The notes: a model not told the origin generated them from the sequence alone. Shown: positions 1-6,132, counted from the first letter of the stretch. The stretch: 6,743 bases of DNA from Gemmatimonadota bacterium (GCA_029884275.1 JAOUIC010000097.1:1-6743), one strand, 5' to 3'. Translations and numbers: made by a program.

Positions 1-530
1 GCGCCAGTTCGGTGGAGGTGGACGGCGACTGTGTGGTCATGCGGCACCTCTACACCGAGCGACGGGTAACGCCGCTCAACCTCTACCTGAGGCAGGCGGA
101 AGGGAGGAGCGCGATCGACGCCGTGACCGACTTCGGCCAGGCGGTCAAGGACCTCGCCGCGGCGAACATCTTCACCGGCGACATGCTGCTCAAGAACTTC
201 GGCGTGACCCGGCACGGCCGGGTGATCTTCTACGACTACGACGAGCTCTGCCTCCTGACCGAGTGCAACTTCCGCCAGATCCCCGCCGCCCGGTACGAGG
301 AGGATGAGACCGGGGCCGAGCCGTGGTTCAGTGTCGGGGAGCACGACATCTTCCCGGAGGAGTTCCGGCGGTTCATGTCGCTGCCCGGTGAGCTGGGCGC
401 CCACTTCAACGCGGTCCACGGCGACCTGTTCACCGTTGAATTCTGGAAGCGGATGCAGCAGCGGGCCGAGGCGGGGGAGATCATGGACGTCTTCCCCTAC
501 AAGCCGGCGCGGCGGCTGCGCATGGGATGA
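1..530 (+). CDS. aceK: Isocitrate dehydrogenase kinase/phosphatase AceK, C-terminal part (5' end outside window)
   Basis: This bifunctional cytoplasmic enzyme phosphorylates and dephosphorylates isocitrate dehydrogenase, which switches carbon between the TCA cycle and the glyoxylate bypass. The frame is open from base 3 to the TGA at 528-530 and gives about 175 residues, roughly the last third of a family protein of about 580. The match to AceK is close along its whole length, with stretches such as RHLYTERRVTPLNLYL, KNFGVTRHGR and FYDYDEL. Counting from the GTG at 12, the catalytic-loop Asp57 and Asn62 (GDMLLKN) and the metal-binding Asp75 and Asp77 (YDYDE) are all present; they correspond to E. 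coli Asp457, Asn462, Asp475 and Asp477 as I remember them. The GTG at 12 is internal, not the true start. No aceA or aceB lies in the window, so any operon would be upstream. No terminator is visible in the 72-base gap downstream. Confidence 0.95.
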   Translation, partial: ASSVEVDGDCVVMRHLYTERRVTPLNLYLRQAEGRSAIDAVTDFGQAVKDLAAANIFTGDMLLKNFGVTRHGRVIFYDYDELCLLTECNFRQIPAARYEEDETGAEPWFSVGEHDIFPEEFRRFMSLPGELGAHFNAVHGDLFTVEFWKRMQQRAEAGEIMDVFPYKPARRLRMG

Positions 531-602
531 TACCCCTTCGTCACCGAACCGTGACTGACCGGGCCCATCATCCAGTCCCATTCAGACCAAGTCGAGCTTC
601 CT

Positions 603-1883
603 GTGTCCCGATCGATCAGCCTCCTGGTCGCCCTGCCTGCTGTGTTCGCCGCCTGCACCCCCACCCCCGCCGCACCGCCGGTGCCCGAGCTCGGAACACC
701 ACGGCGGATTCGCCTCGCCCCGGTGGCCGAGCTGGCCAAGGTCAACGGGGTGCCAGTGGAGCAGGGGGGATTTGGTTCCGGCCTGGCCGTCACCGGCGGG
801 TCCTGGTACTTCCTTACTGATCGCGGGCCGAACGTCGACCTCGCGACCGCGGATCACAAGCTCTTTCCTGTGCCGGGCTACGCGCCGCGGATCGGCGAGT
901 TCCGGTGGCGGCGAGACAGCCTGGCCTTTGTCCGCCAGATCACCCTGCACCTGCCCGACGGGCATCCGCTCTCCGGGCTACCCGCGCCCAAGGGGCTCGG
1001 GGCGAGCGGTGAGGTGGGCCACGGGCTCGACGGCGCCGAACTCGCGCCTGACGCGAACGGGGTGGACACCGAGGGACTGGTCGCGCTCCCCGATGGCAGC
1101 TTCTGGGTGTCGGAGGAATACGGCCCCTGGCTGCTGTACGTTGATCGTGACGGGACGGTGCGGGAGCGGGTCGGGCCCTTCCCGGGGCCGGGACGCCGGC
1201 TGCCGGCCGTGCTGGCGAGTCGCCGGAGCAATCGCGGCATGGAGGGTCTCGCGCTCGTTCCGGGAACCATGACGCTCGCCGGCCTGATGCAGGGTCCGCT
1301 CGACAACCCCAAGGCGGCGGGGCGGAATTCACGGGCGCTTCGCCTGGTGCTGTTCGATACCAGGAGCGGGACCAGCCGGCAGCTCGTGTACCTGACGGAG
1401 GCGCCCGGCAACCGCATCACGGAGGTCGCCGCGGTGTCCGCCACCCGGTTCCTCGTGGTCGAGATCGACGGCAAAGTCCCGCGTCACCCGACCGATCCTT
1501 CCCGGTTCATGCGAATCATGCAGGTCGACATCACGGGCGCCACGGACGTGAGCGATTCCGCAGACGGGCCACGGGGGCGTTTGTTCGGCGGCAGAACCCT
1601 CGAGGAACTTCCCTCCGACAGTCTCGCGGCCTTGGGCATCACCCCGGCCAGCACGCGCGTCGTCGTGGATCTGCTCGATCCCGCCCTCGCCTATCCCTAC
1701 GACAAGCCCGAGGGACTGGTCGTCGTCGATCGACAGACCATCGCGCTGGTGAATGACGACGACTTCGGCATCGATGCCGACGGCAAGGGTGGCATCGGAC
1801 CCAAGCGGGGTGCCGACGGCGCCGTGATCGGCAACGAAGTCTGGCTGCTTCGGCTGGCGGCCCCGCTGCAGGACAGCCGCTAG
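603..1883 (+). CDS. Esterase-like activity of phytase family protein, probable lipoprotein
   Basis: This is a 426-residue exported protein of the phytase-like esterase family, predicted beta-propellers whose substrates are mostly unknown. Family-type motifs, by residue, are LTDRGPN 71-77, DTEGL 155-159, SEEYGP 170-175, NRGMEGLAL 210-218, KPEGL 368-372 and NDDDFG 384-389. Their repeated acidic residues suit a metal-binding propeller. Residues 1-17 form a short signal peptide, and FAAC at 15-18 is a near-canonical lipobox, followed by a Pro/Thr/Ala-rich linker typical of a lipoprotein. The GTG start was chosen because it places this signal correctly; no clear Shine-Dalgarno sequence precedes it, so the start is less certain than the family. 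It lies 72 bases after aceK and 35 before the ABC-F gene, so it could belong to either transcript or neither. Phosphatase or phytase activity should not be assumed from the family name. Confidence 0.86.
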   Translation: MSRSISLLVALPAVFAACTPTPAAPPVPELGTPRRIRLAPVAELAKVNGVPVEQGGFGSGLAVTGGSWYFLTDRGPNVDLATADHKLFPVPGYAPRIGEFRWRRDSLAFVRQITLHLPDGHPLSGLPAPKGLGASGEVGHGLDGAELAPDANGVDTEGLVALPDGSFWVSEEYGPWLLYVDRDGTVRERVGPFPGPGRRLPAVLASRRSNRGMEGLALVPGTMTLAGLMQGPLDNPKAAGRNSRALRLVLFDTRSGTSRQLVYLTEAPGNRITEVAAVSATRFLVVEIDGKVPRHPTDPSRFMRIMQVDITGATDVSDSADGPRGRLFGGRTLEELPSDSLAALGITPASTRVVVDLLDPALAYPYDKPEGLVVVDRQTIALVNDDDFGIDADGKGGIGPKRGADGAVIGNEVWLLRLAAPLQDSR

Positions 1884-1889
1884 CCACAC

Positions 1890-1921
1890 CACGGAGGCCC
1901 TCATTAGCTTCGGCCTCCGTG
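1890..1921 (+). promoter_or_regulatory. Inverted repeat enclosing the ABC-F start region
   Basis: The arms CACGGAGGCC (1890-1899) and GGCCTCCGTG (1912-1921) are perfectly complementary, giving a 10-bp stem with a 12-base loop. The right arm contains the GTG start of the ABC-F gene at 1919-1921, and the left arm holds the only good Shine-Dalgarno sequence, GGAGG at 1893-1897. If the RNA folds this way, both the ribosome-binding sequence and the start codon are paired. No T-run follows, so a rho-independent terminator is unlikely, although a hairpin that marks the 3' end of the upstream transcript is possible. The regulatory role is inference. Confidence 0.5.
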
Positions 1922-3886
1922 ACTCTGCTCTCCCTTAGCGGCATCGCCATCCAGTACGGTGCCGCCCCTCTCCTCACCGGCGTCACCCTTACCATCGCCC
2001 GCGGCGAGCGGTGGGGGGTCATCGGCCGGAACGGGAGCGGCAAGACCTCCCTGTTCCGCGCCATCACCGGCGAGCTCGACCCGGAGCTCGGCTCGATCTC
2101 CCGGCAGCAGGGACTCCGGCTCGCCGTCCTCGACCAGCACCGCGACTTCGCCGGCGCCGTCACGGTGTGGGACGCCGCCTCGGCCGCCTTCGCGCCCCTG
2201 CTCGCGCTGGAGCGCTCGCTGGCCGAGCAGGCCGACCGCATCGGCGAGTTGGGCGACAATGCCACCCCGGAGCTGCTGGCGCGCTACTCGCACGACCTCG
2301 AGCGCTTCTCTCACGAGGGGGGCTATGAGGTGCCGGCCCGGGTCTCCGCCGTGCTGCACGGGCTCGGGTTCGACCCCGCGCTGGCGCATACCCAGACGGT
2401 GGCGACCCTGAGCGGGGGAGAGCGCGGGCGCCTCGCGCTGGCGAGCCAGCTGGTCGTGCCGGCGGATCTCTTCCTGCTCGACGAGCCCACCAACCACCTC
2501 GACCTCGACACCACCGAGTGGCTCACCGGCCACCTCAAGGGGCTCGACGCGGCGGCGCTCATCATCAGCCACGACCGCGCCTTCCTCGACGCCGTCGCCG
2601 ACCACACCCTCCACCTCGAGAACGGGACCGCCGTTTCGTATGACGGGGGCTATTCCGCCTTCGTCCGCCAGCGCGAGGAACGCCGCCTCGCGCAGCAGCG
2701 CGCCTTTAGCAAGCAGGCCCGCGAGATCGCCGCCGAGGAGGACTTCATCCGCCGCAACATTGCGGGACAGAAATCGGCGCAGGCCAAGGGCCGTCGCCGC
2801 CGGCTGATGCGACTCCCCCGGCTCTCGCCGCCACCTGGTGAGGACGGCGCGATGGCGGTGCGGTTCCAGTCCACCGGTCGCGGCGGAGACCAGATCATGG
2901 TCGCCGACGGACTGCGCGTGGCTGTGGGGAACCGGGTCCTGCTCGAACGCTTCACCGGCAGCATCCGCCGGGGGGATGTGGTGGGGCTGGTCGGCCCGAA
3001 CGGCGCGGGCAAGAGCACCCTCCTCGCCACCGTGCTCGGCGAGCGGGCGCCGGAGAGCGGCACCGCCCGCTGGGGCGAGTCCAACACCGTGGCGGTCTAC
3101 CGCCAGGATCTGGCCCAGGTGCCGCGCGACAAGTCGCTGTTCGACATCATCCACGACCTGCGCCCGATGTGGACCCGGGGACAGGTGATGAACCATCTCG
3201 GCCGCTACGACTTCTCCGGCGACGCCTCGCTCCGGATCGCGGGGTCGCTCTCCGGCGGTGAACTGGCCCGCGTGGCCCTCGCGATGATGGCGCTCGCCAC
3301 CGCCAACGTGCTGGTGTTCGACGAGCCGACCAACCACCTCGACGTCGAGTCCATCGAGGCGCTGGAGGACGCGGTCGAAGGGTATGAGGGCACGGTGATC
3401 TTCGTGAGTCACGACCGCGCGCTGCTGCGGGCGCTGTGCACCCGGGTCTGGAACCTGGAGCACGGGCATCTCACCGACTACGACGGCAGCTTCGCCGACT
3501 GGGAGGCGGCGCGCGAGGAGCGCCGCCGGGCGGCGGAGGGCGCGGTGCGGGCGGCCGAAGTGGCGCGCAAGGCGCGCGAGCGGGCCGACCCGGGACGCCC
3601 CCAGGCCGGCCGCCGGTCACAGCAGTCGGAGTTGCGGACGGCGCGCCGCGCCCTCGAACAGGCCGAGGTCGAGGTCCATGGGCTGGAGTTGCGCGAGACC
3701 GAGCTCAACACCGCCCTCGCCGACCCCGAACTGTATGCCGCCGCCGGGGCAGAAGCCCGCGCCCAGGACCTGTCGCTGGAGCTCGACCGGGTGCGCGCCG
3801 CGGTCGCGATCGCGTACCAGCGGTGGGAGCGCGCCGCTGCCGAGGTCGAACGACTCACCGCCTCGGTGACGCCGGACCCGGCATGA
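1919..3886 (+). CDS. ABC-F family ATPase, Uup-like, with C-terminal coiled coil
   Basis: This is a 655-residue soluble ABC-F protein: two ATPase domains in one chain with no membrane segments. Members act at the ribosome, as translation factors or antibiotic-protection proteins, rather than as transporters. Domain 1 has Walker A GRNGSGKT (36-43), signature LSGGE (164-168), Walker B with Asp188/Glu189 in DEPTNHLD, and switch His218. A basic, helical interdomain linker spans about 240-305. Domain 2 has Walker A GPNGAGKST (359-367), signature LSGGE (444-448), Asp468/Glu469 and His498. Residues about 525-650 are charged and heptad-like, matching the C-terminal coiled coil of Uup (about 635 residues in E. 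coli). All catalytic residues are intact. The GTG start gives the usual ABC-F N-terminus, but the nearest GGAGG is 21 bases upstream and lies inside a hairpin. The stop overlaps the next start as ATGA. Uup fits best; a resistance-type ABC-F is not excluded. Confidence 0.93.
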   Translation: MTLLSLSGIAIQYGAAPLLTGVTLTIARGERWGVIGRNGSGKTSLFRAITGELDPELGSISRQQGLRLAVLDQHRDFAGAVTVWDAASAAFAPLLALERSLAEQADRIGELGDNATPELLARYSHDLERFSHEGGYEVPARVSAVLHGLGFDPALAHTQTVATLSGGERGRLALASQLVVPADLFLLDEPTNHLDLDTTEWLTGHLKGLDAAALIISHDRAFLDAVADHTLHLENGTAVSYDGGYSAFVRQREERRLAQQRAFSKQAREIAAEEDFIRRNIAGQKSAQAKGRRRRLMRLPRLSPPPGEDGAMAVRFQSTGRGGDQIMVADGLRVAVGNRVLLERFTGSIRRGDVVGLVGPNGAGKSTLLATVLGERAPESGTARWGESNTVAVYRQDLAQVPRDKSLFDIIHDLRPMWTRGQVMNHLGRYDFSGDASLRIAGSLSGGELARVALAMMALATANVLVFDEPTNHLDVESIEALEDAVEGYEGTVIFVSHDRALLRALCTRVWNLEHGHLTDYDGSFADWEAAREERRRAAEGAVRAAEVARKARERADPGRPQAGRRSQQSELRTARRALEQAEVEVHGLELRETELNTALADPELYAAAGAEARAQDLSLELDRVRAAVAIAYQRWERAAAEVERLTASVTPDPA

Positions 3887-4758
3887 ACCCGCTCGCCCGG
3901 GCGCGCCTCGAGGTTCTCGGCGCGGCGTTCCTCTTTTCGACCGGTGGCGCCGCGATCAAGGCCGCCGACTTCACCGGCTGGCAGATCGCCGGACTCCGCA
4001 GCGGGGTCGCCGCCATCGCCGTGTGGCTGCTCATACCGTCATCGAGGCAGCTCCGCCGCGGCGTGGCGAAGACCTCGCTGATGGTCGCGCTGGCCTACGC
4101 CGCGACACTCACCCTGTTCGTGCTGGCCAACCGGCTGACGACCGCCGCCAACACCATCTTCCTGCAGGCGACCGCGCCGATCTACATCGTCCTGCTGGGG
4201 CCGCTGCTGCTGCGGGAGCGTGTGCACCGCCGGGACCTCGGCTTCCTGGCGGCGGTCGCGGGTGGGATGGCGCTCTTCTTCGTGGGAAAGCAAGCCACCT
4301 TCGCCACCGCTCCCAATCCGCTCGCCGGTAACATCCTGGCGGCGATCTCGGGCGTGACCTATGCCGGGCTCCTGCTCGGCTTCCGATGGCTCGGGACCCG
4401 CGGCGCGTCAACCACCTCGCCAGTGGCCTGGGGGAACCTGCTGGCGCTGCTGCTCGCGATCCCGAATCTCCTCCCGATCGGCGCTCACGGGGCGGGTGAC
4501 TGGGCCATCATCGCCTATCTCGGCGTCTTTCAGATCGGGCTGGCCTATTACCTCCTCACCCGGGCCGTGGCGCACCTGCCGGCGCTGGAGCTGTCGCTGC
4601 TCCTGTTCCTTGAACCGGCGCTCAGCCCGCTGCTCGCCTGGCTGGTGCACGGGGAGTACCCTGGTCCCTGGGCGCTTTCCGGTGGCATCGTGATCATGGG
4701 GGCGACGGCGCTCAAGACCCTGATCGAGTCCAGGCCCGTCCGGGCTGAGCCGGCATGA
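3883..4758 (+). CDS. EamA/DMT-superfamily transporter (RhaT/YdcZ-type permease)
   Basis: This is a 291-residue inner-membrane protein of the drug/metabolite transporter superfamily, whose members export or import amino acids, nucleosides, sugars and similar small molecules; the substrate cannot be told from sequence. Two tandem EamA repeats of about five hydrophobic helices each are visible, about residues 8-136 and 148-281. Each repeat ends with the typical pattern of a helix with Ala, Pro and a charged turn (QATAPIYIVLLGPLLLRER near 95-113 and FLEPALSPLLAWLVHGE near 242-258). The reading frame stays open far upstream, but the real start is the ATG at 3883, because the membrane domain begins there and everything before it overlaps the ABC-F gene. 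The start overlaps the ABC-F stop as ATGA with no strong Shine-Dalgarno sequence, which points to translational coupling. Its stop overlaps the next gene in the same way. Confidence 0.9.
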   Translation: MNPLARARLEVLGAAFLFSTGGAAIKAADFTGWQIAGLRSGVAAIAVWLLIPSSRQLRRGVAKTSLMVALAYAATLTLFVLANRLTTAANTIFLQATAPIYIVLLGPLLLRERVHRRDLGFLAAVAGGMALFFVGKQATFATAPNPLAGNILAAISGVTYAGLLLGFRWLGTRGASTTSPVAWGNLLALLLAIPNLLPIGAHGAGDWAIIAYLGVFQIGLAYYLLTRAVAHLPALELSLLLFLEPALSPLLAWLVHGEYPGPWALSGGIVIMGATALKTLIESRPVRAEPA

Positions 4759-5387
4759 CGAGCCTCCTTGAAACGGTTCGAGTGCGGAACGGCCGCGCCC
4801 CGCTCTGGCCTCTCCACCTGCGGCGGCTGGCTCGGAGCTGCGAGGCGCTGGGGGTGCCGTTTCCGTCGGTGCTCAAGGTACCTGCGGGCGGTCCCGACCG
4901 TGTCCACCGGCTGGAGGTCGGACCGGGGGGAGTCGCGCTGGCCGAGCGCTCGGTTCCGCCGCCGGCTCCGGTCCGGCTGGTGACGACTTCGACCGTTCAC
5001 CCCCGCTATCCCCACAAGGTGACAGCGCGGCAAGCGTTCGCCGACGCCGACCGGGAGGCCGCGCGGCTGGGCGGGGACGCGGCCCTGCTCCTGACCGGTG
5101 GGGGACTCGTGGCCGAGGCCTCGATCTGGTGCCTGTACTGGTGGGAAGGCGACCGGATCTTCGCTCCCGCACTCGAGCTGGGCATTCTCGAGGGCGTCTC
5201 CCGGATGCGGGTCGAGGAGATCGCCGGCCCGGTCGCCGAGCGCAGGGTGGGGCCGGAGGCGCTGGAGGGGCGCCCGGTCTTCGTCTCGAACGCGGTCCGG
5301 GGCATTGTCGAGGTCGAGCGTTTCGGTGCGCTGTCGGTGCCTGTTCACCCCGGCACCCGCCGGCTGGCCGAGGCGTTTTGGCCTTGA
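4755..5387 (+). CDS. Class IV aminotransferase, short 4-amino-4-deoxychorismate lyase-like protein
   Basis: This 210-residue protein belongs to the PLP-dependent fold-type IV family (PabC, IlvE, Dat). PabC-type members release pyruvate from aminodeoxychorismate to give p-aminobenzoate for folate. Matching features are LLETVRV (4-10) leading into HLRRL (21-25), the likely PLP lysine Lys88 in HPRYPHK, Glu121 in LVAEAS, the GILEGVSR turn (143-150) and VSNAVRG (177-183) near the C-terminus. It is short: PabC is about 270 residues, and the first 20-25 (the beta-strand and DRA/GDG-type segment) are absent. A TGA in the same frame at 4746-4748 rules out an upstream start. The usual Asn after the Glu motif (E-A-S-x-x-N) is replaced by Cys126. 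No pabA or pabB is nearby, so PabC, branched-chain or D-amino-acid activity cannot be separated. It overlaps the transporter stop as ATGA and is the last gene of this unit. Confidence 0.8.
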   Translation: MTSLLETVRVRNGRAPLWPLHLRRLARSCEALGVPFPSVLKVPAGGPDRVHRLEVGPGGVALAERSVPPPAPVRLVTTSTVHPRYPHKVTARQAFADADREAARLGGDAALLLTGGGLVAEASIWCLYWWEGDRIFAPALELGILEGVSRMRVEEIAGPVAERRVGPEALEGRPVFVSNAVRGIVEVERFGALSVPVHPGTRRLAEAFWP

Positions 5388-5412
5388 CCCTCCGAGGGCC
5401 GGTCGGTAGTTT
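5384..5412 (+). promoter_or_regulatory. Possible sigma-70-type promoter of the tRNA cluster
   Basis: TTGACC at 5384-5389 (five of six to the -35 consensus) is followed after exactly 17 bases by TAGTTT at 5407-5412 (a weak -10 match). Transcription would begin near 5419, about 30 bases before tRNA-His. The -35 overlaps the stop codon of the aminotransferase gene. The position and spacing fit, but the -10 is poor, so read-through from the upstream genes is an alternative. Confidence 0.35.
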
Positions 5413-5447
5413 TTCCGGGCTCCGAGGCCGCCTTTTGAGCCTCCCGT

Positions 5448-5522
5448 GGTGGTTGTAGCTCAATCGGTTAGAGCGCCGGACTGTGGCTCCGGAGGTTGCG
5501 GGTTCGATCCCCGTCAGCCACC
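5448..5522 (+). tRNA. tRNA-His (anticodon GTG)
   Basis: A full cloverleaf is visible. The acceptor arms are 5449-5455 and 5515-5521, with one G-U pair. The anticodon stem CCGGA/TCCGG encloses the loop CTGTGGC, and the T stem-loop is 5498-5514 with loop TTCGATC. The extra 5' G at 5448 facing C73 at 5522 is the identity element specific to histidine tRNA, which independently confirms the assignment. CCA is not encoded. It is the first gene of the five-tRNA cluster. Confidence 0.95.
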
Positions 5523-5537
5523 CTGGATCGAAACAGT

Positions 5538-5610
5538 AGGTCCGTAGCTCAATTGGTAGAGCACCGGTCTCCAAAACCGGGGGTTGCAGGTTCGATTCCT
5601 GCCGGGCCTG
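5538..5610 (+). tRNA. tRNA-Trp (anticodon CCA)
   Basis: The acceptor arms are 5538-5544 and 5603-5609, with one G-U pair and discriminator G at 5610, as expected for tryptophan. The anticodon stem CCGGT/ACCGG encloses the loop CTCCAAA. The T arm is 5586-5602 with loop TTCGATT. The 3' CCA is not encoded. It lies 15 bases after tRNA-His. Confidence 0.95.
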
Positions 5611-5626
5611 TCGGTTGGTGGTTGTC

Positions 5627-5642
5627 GCGCACCGCGGTGCGC
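5627..5642 (+). repeat. 16-bp perfect palindrome in the Trp-Glu spacer
   Basis: GCGCACCGCGGTGCGC is its own reverse complement. In RNA it could fold into a 6-bp stem with a CGCG loop. It lies midway in the 49-base spacer between tRNA-Trp and tRNA-Glu(CTC). No T-run follows, so it is not a typical terminator; a processing or pausing hairpin is possible. Confidence 0.6.
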
Positions 5643-5659
5643 CTGTATGCGTTGTGAAC

Positions 5660-5732
5660 GCCGCTATCGTCTAGGGGCCTAGGACACAGCCCTCTCAAGG
5701 CTGGAACACGGGTTCGAATCCCGTTAGCGGTA
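5660..5732 (+). tRNA. tRNA-Glu (anticodon CTC)
   Basis: The acceptor arms are 5660-5666 and 5725-5731, with a G-U first pair, and the discriminator is A5732. The anticodon stem CAGCC/GGCTG encloses the loop CTCTCAA. The T arm is 5708-5724 with loop TTCGAAT. The D-arm TCGTCTAGGGGCCTAGGA resembles that of bacterial tRNA-Glu. It reads GAG, the Glu codon favoured in this GC-rich window. CCA is not encoded. Confidence 0.94.
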
Positions 5733-5754
5733 TGAAGGGAGCCGGGCCCCCAAC

Positions 5755-5826
5755 GGCCCCATCGTCTATCGGTCAGGACGCGACCCTTTCAAGGTCGAAA
5801 GACGGGTTCGATTCCCGTTGGGGCTA
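5755..5826 (+). tRNA. tRNA-Glu (anticodon TTC)
   Basis: The acceptor arms are 5755-5761 and 5819-5825, with a G-U first pair as in the preceding Glu gene, and the discriminator is A5826. The anticodon stem CGACC/GGTCG encloses the loop CTTTCAA. The T arm is 5802-5818 with loop TTCGATT. It reads GAA and, by wobble, GAG, so it is the essential Glu isoacceptor, and it is also the tRNA type used for glutamyl-tRNA-dependent haem synthesis where that route exists. CCA is not encoded. Confidence 0.94.
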
Positions 5827-5840
5827 TTCTCAAGGTGTTG

Positions 5841-5887
5841 GGCAGGCCTCCGTGCCTGCCTTGTTCGGGCGGGCCTCGTGCCCGCCC
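5841..5887 (+). repeat. Two tandem hairpins in the Glu-Lys spacer
   Basis: Hairpin 1 has arms GGCAGGC (5841-5847) and GCCTGCC (5854-5860) with loop CTCCGT. Hairpin 2 has arms GGGCGGGC (5867-5874) and GCCCGCCC (5880-5887) with loop CTCGT, followed by only three T. The two are near-copies of each other, apparently with compensating changes in the arms. They may be small mobile palindromes or RNA pausing/processing elements. Hairpin 2 ends just before tRNA-Lys and could act as a weak terminator. Confidence 0.7.
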
Positions 5888-5890
5888 TTT

Positions 5891-5963
5891 GCGCCGCTAG
5901 CTCAATTGGCAGAGCAAGTGACTCTTAATCACTAGGTTGTAGGTTCGATTCCTACGCGGCGCA
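5891..5963 (+). tRNA. tRNA-Lys (anticodon CTT)
   Basis: The acceptor arms GCGCCGC (5891-5897) and GCGGCGC (5956-5962) pair perfectly, and the discriminator is A5963. The anticodon stem AGTGA/TCACT encloses the loop CTCTTAA. The T arm is 5939-5955 with loop TTCGATT. It reads AAG, the preferred Lys codon in the window. CCA is not encoded. It is the last gene of the cluster, 10 bases before the terminator stem. Confidence 0.95.
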
Positions 5964-5973
5964 CTTGCCATAC

Positions 5974-6003
5974 GGCGACTCCTTCCGGGGTCGCCTTTTT
6001 GTT
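5974..6003 (+). terminator. Rho-independent terminator of the tRNA cluster
   Basis: A 9-bp GC-rich stem, GGCGACTCC (5974-5982) with GGGGTCGCC (5987-5995) and one T-G pair, closes a TTCC loop. It is followed directly by TTTTT and then GTT. This is a textbook intrinsic terminator placed just after tRNA-Lys, and it marks the end of the transcript. Confidence 0.92.
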
Positions 6004-6005
6004 GG

Positions 6006-6026
6006 GCTGGCAGGCCTGCTGCCAGC
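6006..6026 (+). repeat. Small hairpin after the terminator
   Basis: The arms GCTGGCAG (6006-6013) and CTGCCAGC (6019-6026) pair perfectly around the loop GCCTG. Its GCAGGCCT core also occurs in the first hairpin of the Glu-Lys spacer. The rest of 6027-6138 shows no further structure beyond an isolated TTGACC at 6087-6092 with no convincing -10 partner. Confidence 0.55.
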
Positions 6027-6127
6027 GTCCGGCTCCGGAAGCTCTCACCCGCCCTTCAATTTCCGTTCATGAACTCGGTCCCAGGATTGACCATCCTGTT
6101 CGGTTCGTTGCCTCAGACTCCGCCACC

Positions 6128-6132
6128 GGAGG
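6128..6132 (+). promoter_or_regulatory. Shine-Dalgarno sequence of the multicopper oxidase gene
   Basis: GGAGG lies six bases before the ATG at 6139. It is the clearest ribosome-binding site in the window and fixes that start. Confidence 0.8.

Noticed and set aside
878..1904. Long - strand frames opposite the phytase-like gene
   Set aside because: Low-complexity Arg/Ser/Pro/Ala-rich products with no domain, opposite a gene with clear family motifs.
1890..1921. The inverted repeat as a rho-independent terminator
   Set aside because: No T-run follows in the + direction, and the right arm contains the ABC-F start codon. It is kept as a possible regulatory hairpin instead.
1904..3469. A 521-residue open frame on the - strand opposite the ABC-F gene
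   Set aside because: The + strand frame has intact ABC-F motifs throughout. The antisense product is His/Arg/Glu/Gly-rich with no recognisable domain, as expected for a long shadow frame in GC-rich DNA.
3436..3882. Upstream extension of the transporter gene by 149 residues
   Set aside because: It lies wholly inside the ABC-F gene, is Arg/Gly/Pro-rich, and the EamA domain begins only after the ATG at 3883.
5732..5935. A 67-residue frame across the tRNA region
   Set aside because: It runs through tRNA-Glu(TTC) and into tRNA-Lys, lacks a ribosome-binding site and resembles no protein.
6087..6092. TTGACC as a promoter for the oxidase gene
   Set aside because: No acceptable -10 element lies 16-18 bases downstream.
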